Below are positions 38,641 through 50,399 of a stretch of DNA of 64,000 bases, piece after piece. Source of the DNA: Steinernema hermaphroditum (lineage: Eukaryota; Nematoda; Chromadorea; Rhabditida; Steinernematidae); NCBI GenBank assembly GCA_030435675.1, contig CM059622.1, forward strand, positions 1,674,001 to 1,738,000, written 5' to 3'. How positions within the stretch are numbered: the stretch's first letter is position 1; each line of letters begins with the position of its first letter. The position numbers were made by a program, and so were the translations under genes. The notes under the pieces are model-generated. The model saw nothing but the letters and a program-made list of their open reading frames with translations, was not told where the DNA came from and did no database searches.

Positions 38641-40560
38641 TAATGGATCCTACTTCAAACATTGTGCCGTCTCGATAACAAAAGAAATGACAAAGATTTC
38701 CAACGCACAAATCATGATTCTCAGTATAACCGGGAAAAGTGCAGTTTGCACAAAGCATTACTTTTCCATTTTTTTGCCAGTTTCAATCGAAAATTAAATC
38801 ATGATGAATATAAATAATACTTCGGAGTCCAATCGAACGTCGTTTTAACATGTGTTTCCCCAAAAAAATTCTAAAAAAGGGACTCAAACCGAATGGCGTA
38901 TTGTAGCCTTGCTCAGATAGGACTCCAATAGGGAAATGTCGCAGAAATATCCTAAGCCAAAGAGCAATAGTTGTATGGGGTCTAAACAATCCGCAAGTTC
39001 GCCAAGTACGCTGAATGGCAAAAATGTTTCTGTTCACCTTACATGATCCGTCAAACGATCTCATAGTCTTTAAATTTCTGTCTAGCTTCAAAAGACAAGG
39101 TTAACCTCAAAGATGTTTCAAATGTGAACTGATGGGACGTCATAAACGTTGGGTTGTTACATTGAAAATCCTCCTCGTAATGCATCACCAAAATAGACAA
39201 ATCCGAAAAAGACTGACTCGTCCGACCAACATTTCCAATTGGATAAGTACTGTAACTATGCATCAACGGGGATAATCTGTTCCTGCGCCCTACCCGGGAT
39301 TTTGCCACTACTTTGTTGTCTCGCTGGATTGAGTGAGAGCTCGTTGTTTCCTCTCATATTGTTCTCATTTCTCTATGATATGTTTAATCGCCAAACATTG
39401 CCCACTTCATCAATTTTTTTCATCATCACCGCTTCAAAGAAGTCTTGGGGCAGGTATAAAACATGGACTTCATGGACACCATTGATCTCCATTTTTTTTG
39501 CCATTTTCACTCATGGACAGCTTATGAGGGAGGGCTACAAATAAGTTTTCATCACAATAAGGCGTTACAGTTGTCGCCTACAAATGGTCTTAAACATTGA
39601 TATACACGTCCACATGGAATGCTAATCGACACTTCCACAATCACAAATTCCAAAAATTCCTCATCGTTGAAATGCAGAATAGCAGAAGTTCTTGTTTATT
39701 TTATATGATCCGATAGAGGATCTTCCACACCTTTCAATCTGACTTCCAAGGACCACACTGTCCGTGTTTGCAAAAATGTATGAATCGACGCGATGCTATA
39801 ACGACGCAATACGTTCCTCTGTGTTGTCAGAAATGAACCGCAAAAATGATACGTATCTGTATTCTAAGTCTTACCCAAAAGTAGGCCACCCACCGATGAT
39901 GTTTTCAGGTAATATTTGCACGAATTTCTTTTATTTTTGTTAGTGATAATTGCTAGAGACCATCAGAAATTTAAAACATTTCAGGTCAAAGAAACAACGG
40001 TTTCAAGCAACAAAAATACCGTCATGACAATTCCACCCCGTTCTTTATGGGACAGGGTGATCGCTGCGGGCAAATTGCACAAACAAATCGCGTTAAAAAA
40101 TCACGCCAAAAACAAGGGCCAAACACCAAAAAAGTACATCTTCCTTTCAAAGCCCTAGGGAGCTTGACGTTTCAAGAAAATCACTGGCATCATCGAGACC
40201 GGCTCGAAGAAAGGATTCATTCATTCTACTACATTGCCTACATTGCGCTCAAAACATAATTAGAATCAGGAAGCTAATAGTAAAAAACAAATGTGACGTG
40301 GATTGAAGCGAATGGATTGAAGTGCCCAGCGCCATTGTCAAAACAAGTCACTGCCGAGGAAGTGCGTCCTTCCAGAAGTTGGTTGCAAACAAACAAAAAA
40401 CGAGGAAATGTTATCGAGAAAAATGGGCTTAAAAAAAGGTTTATGCTCTGATTTAGACCAGTTGTTCTCCACTGATATCAGCGGTTCCTGCAGAGATTAT
40501 AGCTGTAGTGTATGGTATGTGCAAGAAAACATCACTATAATAACATCAAACCCATAAAAG
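38641..40560. other. Intergenic, no gene recognised
   Basis: Apart from the second copy of the 36-kb repeat (39780-39930), nothing can be assigned. Open frames on both strands have random codon use. Confidence 0.45.
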
Positions 40561-40562
40561 GG

Positions 40563-40685
40563 TCAGATGTTCAGAGGACTCCTCGGTGATCTTTTCGATC
40601 TGCTCTTTCGCCGACCACTCATCCTCCTCGAAACGGCCGATGTTCCCAAAGAAGAAGAAGTCCGAATAATGGACAGAGAGGAACA
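40563..40685 (-). other. Exon-like segment, unknown
   Basis: One minus-strand frame reads DFFFFGNIGRFEEDEWSAK and continues EQIEKITEES with C-ending codons, unlike its surroundings. No flanking exons, start or stop could be connected, and the segment next to it (40685-40725) is a repeat shared with 44080-44120. It may be a stranded exon of an unknown gene. Confidence 0.3.
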
Positions 40686-40990
40686 AAAATGACTACTGGG
40701 GGACTGTTTCACTTTCAGTCCATTAAAGTTTCGGCGAGGTCTGTGGAGACCGTTGCACAACAATTGAATATCAGCAAATATCACTAAGACATTTTTATCA
40801 AGTGACGTCCGATTTCCAAACACACTACATGGAGTGATACCCCATAAAAACGGTGTACCTCCTTCAATGAGCACAGAGAAAGGGCGCCACCCATGGCTAT
40901 ATCACAACGACAATTGGGTGTAGCACACATAGAAGGAAAGAGTTACTGGGCTAAACAATGAACTCGCCGACAAAAAAGGCGAGTGTGGAA

Positions 40991-41494
40991 ATCATTCTAA
41001 TATAGATGAGGTAGTCGGGTTATTGGAGGGTAGTGCATTATTTGCTCAGTTTTCGCTCAACCGCTATTTGGAGCTGTTTGGCTCTATCCGCAACCTGATG
41101 CACATTCATTTTTGTGTTCCCCAGGGAATCATTTATTTCTGCGCATCGTCATTTGTCTTTATCCCTTGTTAGTCTGTTTAAAGTCGAGGCCGCCCCCCCC
41201 CCCATGAGTTTGAACCGCCCCTTATGTGGAGACAGCTGGATGCAGCCCATACATACAACAGAAGGAAGGAAAGAGGAAAAACTATCTTTGACTGACGGCC
41301 TCGACTTTAAACAGACTAACAAGGGATAAATACAAATGACGATGCGCAGAAATAAATGATTCCCTGGGGAACACAAAAATGAATGTGCATCAGGTTGCGG
41401 ATAGAGCCAAACAGCTCCAAATAGCGGTTGAGCGAAAACTGAGCAAATAATGCACTACCCTCCAATAACCCGACTACCTCATCTATTAGAATGA
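40991..41494. repeat. Near-perfect 200-bp palindrome, 103-bp loop
   Basis: The left arm 40991-41192 and right arm 41296-41494 are inverted copies with only a few mismatches and a 2-base indel. They run from 'atcattctaa' to 'gtcgaggccg'. The loop 41193-41295 contains a run of C and non-repeated sequence. Another single copy of the arm sequence lies at 35710-35830. If transcribed in either direction, the RNA would fold into a long hairpin. The high identity implies a recent origin. Confidence 0.9.
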
Positions 41495-41577
41495 TCGAAA
41501 ATAAATGATAGAGATGAGAGTTGCTTGGCGCAATGGCAAACATTCGATCACTTTTTGATGGAAAAATGGTTACGAGT

Positions 41578-42080
41578 TTACGAGTTTATTTCGTGAATCA
41601 AAGGCTTACGCCTTGCACGACACCGAATAATAGACAAACAGAGGATGTCTCGTTGTAGCCGGCTTCATCCCTGGCGTGGCGCTTATGGCAAACCAGTCGG
41701 AGACGGCGCGCATCACGGGGCATTTGGGAGCCGGCAAAACTTCGGGAATGGAGGTAGAACTTCTTCTTCTCGGGACGTTTGCGGCACAGGTGAGGCTTCT
41801 GAGCTCGCATCTTCTTCGGAGAGATGAGTCCGTGGTCCGGGAGTTGCGTCTTCGTCGGTCCTCAGAGCGTCGGCGACCTTCGGGATGACATCTCGCGCTG
41901 CCGGATTCCTGGCGTCGGACATCTTGTTGTCAACGGTGGTGGGACTACGGCTTCCGGGTGTCCCAATTCCCTCTGGAAGCCGGAAAACTCGCATATGCCA
42001 CAGGGTTTACCATCAGACCAACCGGACACTCGGAGAGCGACCGGAGGGACCGACCGCTCGCCACCGCGACACGAATGAGT
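41578..42080 (-). repeat. Dispersed repeat A, copy 4 (most intact)
   Basis: The minus frame 41994-41713 (93 codons, MRVFRLPEGIGTPG onward) covers the middle. It shares KVADALRT and PQT.RE blocks with copy 2 at 16.8 kb. The 3' end in minus sense is 'cgaaataaactcgtaaactc', an AATAAA followed by a short repeated octamer. GC content is far above its surroundings. A non-LTR retroelement fragment is my best reading; no reverse transcriptase is present. Confidence 0.7.
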
Positions 42081-42212
42081 GTCGGAAAAAAAATAAATAA
42101 AAAAAAATGGTTAGTTCAAGTAATGTATCACAAGAATTTGATGCCATCTGATCAACTGGAAATATCATTTAGAACATTGGGTTCGATTGAAATTGTCAGT
42201 CGCGTACTAAAA

Positions 42213-42545
42213 AAATTGGAATCAGTAAATAAAGGTCTCACAGGTCATAAACTCACAGAGGCTCTTCAATCTGCAAAATGGAACACAATCACAACCGCCC
42301 GTTCACCAAGTAAACCTGATTATAAACATTTGTATTGGGCATTGGGACTGAACTTTTCAACCTCGAATGGCAAAAATTGAAATCAGTAAAGGTCTATTCA
42401 TACTCTTTTTTTTTCTGAAATTTTCAACTGCAATTATTGGTACAAAAATTGAAATCAGTAAGTAAATTCAAGGTACAGGCTCTTCAATCTTCAAACGGAG
42501 CACAATCAGAACCACCGGTTCAGCTGGTAAAGCTGATTACAAACA
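42213..42545 (+). repeat. Tandem pair, about 230-bp period
   Basis: The unit starting 'attggaatcagtaaa' (42213) recurs as 'attgaaatcagtaa' (42446). Both continue with 'aggctcttcaatct', 'cacaatca', 'accgcccgttca' or 'accaccggttca' and 'gattataaaca' or 'gattacaaaca'. The + frame 41958-42380 runs through the first unit but is not preserved in the second. Confidence 0.8.
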
Positions 42546-44990
42546 TAAAAATTCCAAATGACTATCGGACACAATCGAGTAGTCTACAGAACGACTGAAG
42601 TTCTTATTCGGGGCTCAGTGCACTCGACCAAATCCAAAACAGGGCTCCGTCCACTCGTTCATCACACTATGAAAGCAGCACTGTCTTGGATTGGTGCAAA
42701 GGGATTACAAGCAACTACAAACACAAGAAGTACAAGGAACCTTTTTTGAAATTGAAACAACATTTTGAAGCAATAAGTGTATTCAAGGTCATGCGTAGGA
42801 ATTTATGTTCGCTAGCACATGGCCGCTCTTAATCATCGATTTACTGGGATACACATAGATGACCGATTACAAAAATTTTGTAGCAAGCAACCTCTAAAAA
42901 CCGAACGCCGCATTGCTCGGGGATGTTAGGTTTCGTTTACCTGATTTTATCGAAAACAAACTGTAAACTGAACACATCCCAGAGTACAAAACTGAAAAAG
43001 ATGATTCACCAAAAGATCACACCCGCAGAACTTCAGAATGTCAGACAATGTACGCCAAACAAAAATAACAAATAGCTACCACAAAGGTCTACCTGCTGCC
43101 CCTAAACAGTCTAGGGTCTGCTTGTGTCTATATACATATGCACATATGTGTCCATATATATCCACTATGTCATGTGCCACATTGTATCCAACCACGAACG
43201 GTCGCTGTCAACTGTCAATGTCAATTGTCCGCCAGAGTCTACTAACAAGGTGTTTATCTCGCTACGACGAAAATTTCACATTTTCGGACCTGCTTCCTTC
43301 CACAGTCCTCCAACCTCTATCAGCGCTATGGTATATTTACTCAGGCCGATCTTGGCGCTAGCGATCTCACTTCCAACGCTTTGAAGTTTGAATGGGGTGA
43401 ATCCGGTCGAAATCGGTCGAAGACGGTCCAGATCCCTGGGGACGGTTCAAATCTAGGGGATGGTCCAAATCCCAAGAGGAACGGTTGAAACGGCTTTATG
43501 CCAAAAGTGACTTAACTGCAGAGAATCCGTCGTTTAGGACCTCGGATCCAGTTGAGCATCAAAGTCTAAGCACATGCCTATTTCCACACGTCCATTGTAT
43601 AATGCCAAGATCATCCATGTCAGTAGCCATTTTAATAATTGACTTCCAATAGTGGTGCTGAGCCGCCTAGGTTCGTAAATTCAACACAAGCAACTCTTAA
43701 TAAGAAAACTCAAAAATGCGAATACGTCGGCAGGATGGGACCGAGAGCAGATGGGGACATTCCCGGAGCGCATCCACTAATTGCTAACCACATTCTAGGC
43801 ATCCGACATCAACCCATGGAATACAAAAATTTTAGTCTTTAAAAATGTGAGGAAATCAAAATTTGAGAAAAACATTATTATATAGGTTTCATCATCCAGA
43901 TTCCAGGTTTTACAGCGCAATTCACTCACAACACAGGGACAGTCAAAAATATAACACTTCCAAGCACTCTGAGCCATAAATACAGACTTAGTTACATGTT
44001 TTACTGACGACAATCTGACCTTACTGACAGGAAGTTCTTGGCATGGGAGAAAAGTCCAAATGAGACACGCCGAAGAGCAAAAATGAGCGCTAGGGGACTG
44101 CTTCACTTTTGGTCCGTTCGGCAAGATAATTATGGATTTTGGAGTATTTTGGAGTATTGAAATTTTTCGAAAATTATGTTCAATGAATGCTACATCTTAG
44201 AACTTGAATTATTGATTTGTATGTAAAATAAGTAGAATTAAGAAACGTGATCACCCAGGTCGTCTTCTAATGTTCCGAATTTTCCAAAAAAAAAACGTTC
44301 CAACAAAAATCCCATGACGACCATAAAATGAGGAACACGAATTTCACAACCGTTTGTCATTCGGTTGAGTACATTTAATTCTACCTGAGTACAAAATTTG
44401 AGTCTTATTAGCCCCTGTGGTGAGATAGAGCAAAGAGAGTTCTGAAATATGTGAAAAAGGAGCTGAACTAAGCCTGCAGCAGTGTAGTCCGATGCTGGGA
44501 ATAGCTGGATTTTTTGAGTTCTTGGACATCTAAAGCACCTTCAGTGCACAAGACGTATTTCCGAGAGAATTTGATGATGTTACGATAGTGACCTAAACCA
44601 TAGAACACTGTTAAGGTGACTCGCTTTTAATGATGTACACGATTTGGCGATGTTCGGACGACTCTGTAGTGAAACAGATCGGGTCGTCCGTTCGCTTTTT
44701 CATTTTCAATCATACTTTCTTTCAACCACCTTTTAGTCACCAACATCCGCTCCACAAAAGTATAAACCATGATATGAGTTATCAAAGTTTGACGACCACA
44801 GATTGTGTTTTCGGCAATCTCGTCCGAACGCTGTCCTCGTCCCTCTCGCGCACTTTTGCCTAACCACATCAACAAGCAGAAACGAACTTACACAACCTCA
44901 CAAACAAACATCACAAAGCAGCACATCAAATCGATGTAAATGCGAACGAATTCAATTTAAAGAAAAGACACAAAAACTGCCACGAAGGCG
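42546..44990. other. Intergenic, no gene recognised
   Basis: No supported gene. A block near 44080-44120 ('ggggactgcttcactttt') repeats 40685-40725. A piece near 43983-44010 is related to the 48.3/49.3-kb repeat ('ttacatgttttactgac'). Confidence 0.45.
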
Positions 44991-44999
44991 TCGTCACTT

Positions 45000-45350
45000 C
45001 CACCAAACCAATGTCGCCATAAAACATCGCCTCGAATCAAAACATCGCCTTTTACGGCTGGCCGAGTGAACTCAGGCAGCGGCGAGTTTCCGACCGCGGC
45101 GCGCAAACAATGATTAAGAACAATGATACATAAACACTACGTTTTTTCTCTCTAATATTCAGCACTTTAGCCGCTGCACGTAAACAAAGTGAAAAGGCGA
45201 ACATCGTGGCCGTTGGCCGGAAGGAGGACCAAACGGCGAAGGCCCGGCAAAGACAACAATGACGCGCGGATTTGGGCTGGCCCCGGCGACCGCTCAACGT
45301 CGGCCTCGACGGAAAGGCACTTCTTGTGATGAAAGCCGCGGAAAAGGGGG
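45000..45350. promoter_or_regulatory. GC-rich island with SOX-type sites
   Basis: This GC-rich island holds 'aacaatgatt' and 'gaacaatgat' (near 45107-45126), which resemble SOX/HMG-box binding sites. A short exact repeat of 'atcgcctcgaatcaaaac' overlaps its left edge. Frames on both strands are Arg/Ala-rich and unlike known proteins. CAAAAAT is absent. A regulatory role is inferred from composition only. Confidence 0.3.
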
Positions 45351-45889
45351 AATTATGAAGTGCTTAAGAAAGAAACAGAAAACAAATTAATGCGAAGAAG
45401 TGGCCAAAATAATTGGAAATTAGAGGAATGAGACTGGGAATTCCAGGAATCGCTGGTTAGTGAGAGAAGGAGGGTCACTTTCGTCAACACCTGAACCGGT
45501 ACCTGTAGAAGGGATACTTTAGAAATCCTTTAAAACAGTGCCTTGGATGTATGAACGCAAAAGGAAGCAGTCGAAAAAACGCAAGACATGACAAAAATCT
45601 CTGTGCCCGAAAAAAGCGATTTTCTGAATGGATTTGTCGAAATATCTCTATATCCGGAAATATGGTTAAGTTAAGTGCGCAAAAATTAAAAAGACGCACA
45701 TTACACTGATGTTCGAATCCGAAAGACCGAGTTCTTCCATACGGTGATGCCCACTCCATCGGTAGCACCACATCGTATTGAAGTACATTATGCAAAAATT
45801 AACTTATTCGAAACTTATAAAACTATCAGAGGACCATTTCGATGTGCCAAACGTCGAAATCTAACTCAAAAATTTCCAGTTCGACCGAG

Positions 45890-46300
45890 AAAGCCAGACG
45901 CTCTGTTCTTCTGCAAATTCTGCAGAACTGAAGGTGGGGCGTCCATTCGGTGATGAGTCACGGTGACGAATCCTCTGCCAAAAGAGGTCAGTTTTACTAC
46001 ATAGTTACGTTTATACGTACAAATCCGCAAAGTTTGAGCGCCTGATCGGCGTCTGACACTTCAGAACGATCCCTTGTGGAGAATACACGAAGCGAAAAGT
46101 TCACAGCTTCTTCAGCCGTTACACCAAGAGCAGATTCACAACTCCTCCCAGCATTGCTCTGCAGAATCGAATGATGATGAAAGAGGTGCTGACGATTGAC
46201 CGCGATGATCACTTTTTGCGGCGGATTCGTCATCGTGACTCATCAACAGAGGTACGCCCCACGTCCAATTTTGCAGAGTTTGCAGAAACACAAAGCTTCG
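45890..46300. repeat. Inverted repeat, about 75-bp arms
   Basis: Sequence at about 45905-45980 ('tctgcaaattctgcag' to 'ggtgacgaatcc') recurs as reverse complement at about 46222-46290 ('ggattcgtcatcgtgactca' to 'tttgcaga'). Similarity fades outward. It could be a foldback transposon or two inverted copies of a dispersed repeat. Confidence 0.65.
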
Positions 46301-47799
46301 GTCATGTGGCCAAACCGCCAAATCCGTAGTTGTCATAAAAAGACACGGTGTATGAACGACGCACTTCAACTGGCATAGTTGACAAAATATCAACAAGGAA
46401 GTTAACGCAAAAATCATTTCAGCAGATGTGTGGAGCGGCGGTACTACTGCTTCCGATGTTGCGCGGACTTACGCAGCGTTTGGAGTCGAGGTACGGTAGG
46501 AGCACAAAAAAGCATTCACCTTAGAGTGAGTGACGTTCTTGTGATGAAACTTGGCCGGGTTAAGATCGACTGAGATTGAGGCATGTGCCGAACTGAATCT
46601 TCCTCATTTGTGTAGGTGGCCTTCGCTAAGATGCTGTCAGAAATGAGTGGAATGAGCGGTCATTCTTGGCCGTTGTCTTTGGCACAACAATCGCCCCGGT
46701 ACTTATAGCATTTGCCTCTCTTTTGGTTCATTTTTTGTGCCGCGAATGTCCAATACCGCTTCGTTTCAAAAATGATAAGATGATCGATATGCGTCCACAG
46801 TATTCACTAATAGACAAATTCCAATATCATTATGGAACAGCGGGAAAATAGTGACTACCAGATACCTGATGGTCGAACGAAAACGAATAAAGCGTTCCAA
46901 TAACTGAAAAAACGAAAAGTCGACTCAAAAAAGACATATTGAAATGTGTTACAGAACTTTTGAAACGCCCTGTGGGCTGGATAGAGGTCGGGTGGTGTCG
47001 AAAGCACAGAAACTGTAAAAATGTACTTTGTCCTCGACCATAGCAGCCTCCGGAAGAGAAAGTGCAATCACAAAAACAAGGGGGCAAGGTTTCGATAACC
47101 TTTTGATAACCAGAAATCACTCTCGAATTGCTGACATATTTAATTAGGCTCTCAATCTGTCAATCGCCATGAGCTATCGGGAAATTATTAAAGACAGCTA
47201 GTGAATGGAACTTCAAATACGGTTGTACTAAGAAATTGAAGTCTATTTTTTACAGTTTCCGTCGATCACAACACGCCCATTATTCGACCGCAAAAATAGT
47301 TGAAATGATTCACAAACAACTTGACAAAAGTGAAGTGGACTGCGAGGCTAACTAGTACAAGGGATGCGCTAGGACTATACTATGATGTGCTTCGATAGAG
47401 GTCGAGCTGCGGAGTCAGACACACATAAACTCATCTCACTCGAATCAGACCATCCATCTAAAGAAGGGCACTATACTGCAGTCAGTCGTGTCCTTTTTCT
47501 GTGTGTAGTATAAGAAAAAAATCGGCGTGGAATCGTGGTGTTGCGACACGGTCCTGACACGATGTGCCTGATCGGACCCTGGAAACCAAATCTACGCAGA
47601 TGATGTCTAGACATACCCATCGCCCAAAGTCGGGTTTACTTTGCGATTTGGCTATATGGAAAGCGGTTCAAACTGGACGAATCACATCAAATGGAATGGG
47701 TTTTTTTACAAAAATTATCCCATCTAAACGCAACACCCTATCACAACATATAACGGTGAACTATGCCCATCGTACCCAAATGATATGAGGAATGTGTAA
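46301..47799. other. Intergenic, no gene recognised
   Basis: No coding region is supported. A mariner-like end, inverted relative to the one at 21.8 kb, lies near 46949-46975 ('ttacagaacttttgaaacgc'). Confidence 0.45.
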
Positions 47800-49610
47800 G
47801 TTCTGGATCGATTTGATAGGATGGTAATGATATTAGTAGGGCAATGGTTTCACAGTGACGATGGCAGAATTTGAGCTGCAAAAATTCTTCCTAGCTTCTG
47901 GTAAAGATTTTAAAACAGCGCCTCTGCAGCTTCTTCGCTATGGCATAGGAAATAATCATCGATTATTTCTGGTGAGGATGCTCCTTACGGTACAATAAAA
48001 CTTCAATCTCAGATAGCATGTCGCCCACTTGAGAAACCGACAGAGAAAGTACGCAGAGATCATAAAGAATACGAAACGAATGTTTCACAAAAATCGCCAT
48101 AGCAGAACTTACAAAAGAACCACCCGAAGTGTTCTTAACACGAAGAAACGACTAATACCATTCGACAGCTAAAGTTCGCTTAGAATTCACTAGTATTGAG
48201 CTTCTGTGCCGAAAAAATTTAACTTGATTCTCCAGAGCAGAAATGCCTTTTCAGTTTTCGGTGAAATGTTGAGATCCAACGTTTAGATCTTCTTACACAT
48301 CGTTCACTCCCCTCAAACAGGCACATACACAAACAATACAGACTTACTGACATGTTTTACTGACAAAAATCTGAAGTTATTGAATGAAAGTTCTTGGTGC
48401 TGCTTTCATGAAGAAACAAAAAAAAATTCTTGTCAGTCAACCAGACTAAGAATCACAAAAATGGATTGGACTTAAAGCCCACAAGTCCCTTTCGCTTTTT
48501 CTTGAAGTAGCAGTCCGATTCATACTTTTCATGCTTTCATACGCACAACATATTGATCAACAAAAATCAGACTCATAAAACGATTACTAACATTTTTGCT
48601 GTTTCTGCTACTCAAAGTATAGAAAGAACAAAACATTTTCCTCATCAACCAAGGCTGTTTTTGATTTCTTCCAGCTTCAAAGAGAGAAAAGACACAAGCT
48701 TGAGATTCAAAATAAAGCATAAAGAAATAAAGAAAGCCTTAACACATGACCGATGTAATGTAGCCAAGCTCCATGAGGACGGTGAAAGTTCTGGGCTGGG
48801 ACTGATCGATTTGATTGGATGATGATATCAGTAGGGCGGTGGTTTCACAGGATTCTAAAACAGCGTCTCTACAACTTCTTCGCAATGGCATAGGAAGTAA
48901 TCATCTGTTATTTCGGGTGAGCATGATCCTTAAGGTACGATAAAACTTTGATCCCAGATAATATATCGTATTGCCCACTTTACAAACCGACAGTCTATAC
49001 TCAGAGGTCATAAAGAGTATGAAACAACCATTGCACAAAAATCGCCATGGCAAAACTTACAAAGAAGCCTGCCGGAGTGTTCTTAACACGAAGATACTAC
49101 TGTTACCATTCAGCAACTAAAGTTCACGTAGTTCACTAGTATTGAGCTCCTGTGTCTAACAAATTCACTTGATTCTCCAGGGCAGAAATGCCTTTCCAGA
49201 GAAGCCTTGATCTTCTTACAGATCGTTCACTCGCCGGGTCAAAAAAACGGGTCAGGAATAGAACTTCTACTTCACTTCTAAATACTCTAAAGACTAAATT
49301 AAGACTTACTGACATGTTTTACTGACAAAAATCTGAAGTTATTAAATGAAAGTTCTTGCCGCTGTTTTCAAGAACCTAATCGCTAATTCACGCTAATTTT
49401 CTCTTCAACTAAACGACTAAACAAAAATTCACAAAAATGGATCCGACTTAAAACCCACAAGCCTATTTCGCTCATTGTTGAAGCACACCAAAACATGCTC
49501 TACCCGACAAAAATCAGTACTCATGAAACGATTCTGAACACTTTGTGCGACTGTTTTTTCAGCTTTAAAGAGAGAAGAGGCACAAGGTTAAAATGCAAAA
49601 ATAAAACGTG
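47800..49610 (+). repeat. Direct duplication, about 970-bp period
   Basis: 47800-48720 and 48785-49600 align almost throughout. Shared blocks include 'tatggcataggaa', 'caaaaatcgccat', 'agtgttcttaacacgaag', 'tcactagtattgagc', 'ttactgacatgttttactga' and 'cacaaaaatgga'. Each unit has four or more CAAAAAT words at matching places. No frame is conserved. A third diverged copy is at 2490-2905. Confidence 0.85.
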
Positions 49611-49991
49611 GATAACCTTACAGCCTTAAACTACCCCGGTCATTTTCGTTCCTATCGTTGTCGTAATGAAATACTGGCGCTGCCATCACAAAAATACGTC
49701 ATGAGACACGTTAGATCAACGGTTACACCAAGCAAACGCAGCAAAAATAATTTACGATGCAACACAATTTCATCCAGTTCGTCTAAGTAACTGTCGTTTC
49801 CAAGCGTTGCCGGGCACTCAGCCCTAATGAACCATGTCCTATGAGATCAGCATCACCCCAACCGTTCCTTTCCAGAGTGCACGTTAATAGCATTTTTTGT
49901 ACTCTGTGCTGAAAAGAGCGCCGTGATGCCAGTCAGTCGACCCAAATACAGTATTTAAAACTGCACCTCTCTTTCAAGAAAACAGATTTCG

Positions 49992-50369
49992 TTGCCGGAT
50001 GGTCTGAAGTTGTGGGCTGTTGCGCGAATGTACTTAAGCAAAAATACAGTATACTGCATATTGATGTACATGTCTGTTTTTCAGCCGCACCGCACCACCA
50101 ACACCAAGTTTACCATCTCTTGGGACAATGGCATTTTCCTAGAGATGGCCAAAGCCAGAAGAAGAAAACGAGCAACTACGCCCTATGCGAGACACCACTA
50201 TCACACCGTAGTTACTCGTCTTCTTCTGGCTTTGGCCACGATGTCGGAGTCGAACGCGGTGATCCAATCAATGCGCGCGGGCAGAGAAGCAGTGAAGAAG
50301 CTGAATCAGGTCGAGGCATCGAAGAACGGCAAAGAGGACATGCCGTTGATTCAGCAAGATAAACGCTAA
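49992..50369 (+). other. Exon-like frame with internal hairpin
   Basis: The right part of this frame (MSESNAVIQSMRAGREAV, then KKLNQ, to a TAA at 50367-50369) has coding-like codons and looks like a genuine C-terminal helix. It is faintly like the helical part of an ESCRT-III/CHMP-type protein, but I do not rely on that. Just before it, 50146-50180 and 50207-50238 form an inverted repeat ('tggccaaagccagaagaaga' and its complement). The left part may therefore be an inverted duplication of the exon rather than true coding sequence. Confidence 0.3.
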
Positions 50370-50399
50370 ATCGTTATCGAATCAAAGGAACTTCCACCA

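Noticed and set aside
41114..41329. Frame MFPRESFISAHRHL, also at 35.8 kb
   Set aside because: The shared peptide arises because the DNA repeat B/palindrome is shared; there is no independent sign of coding.
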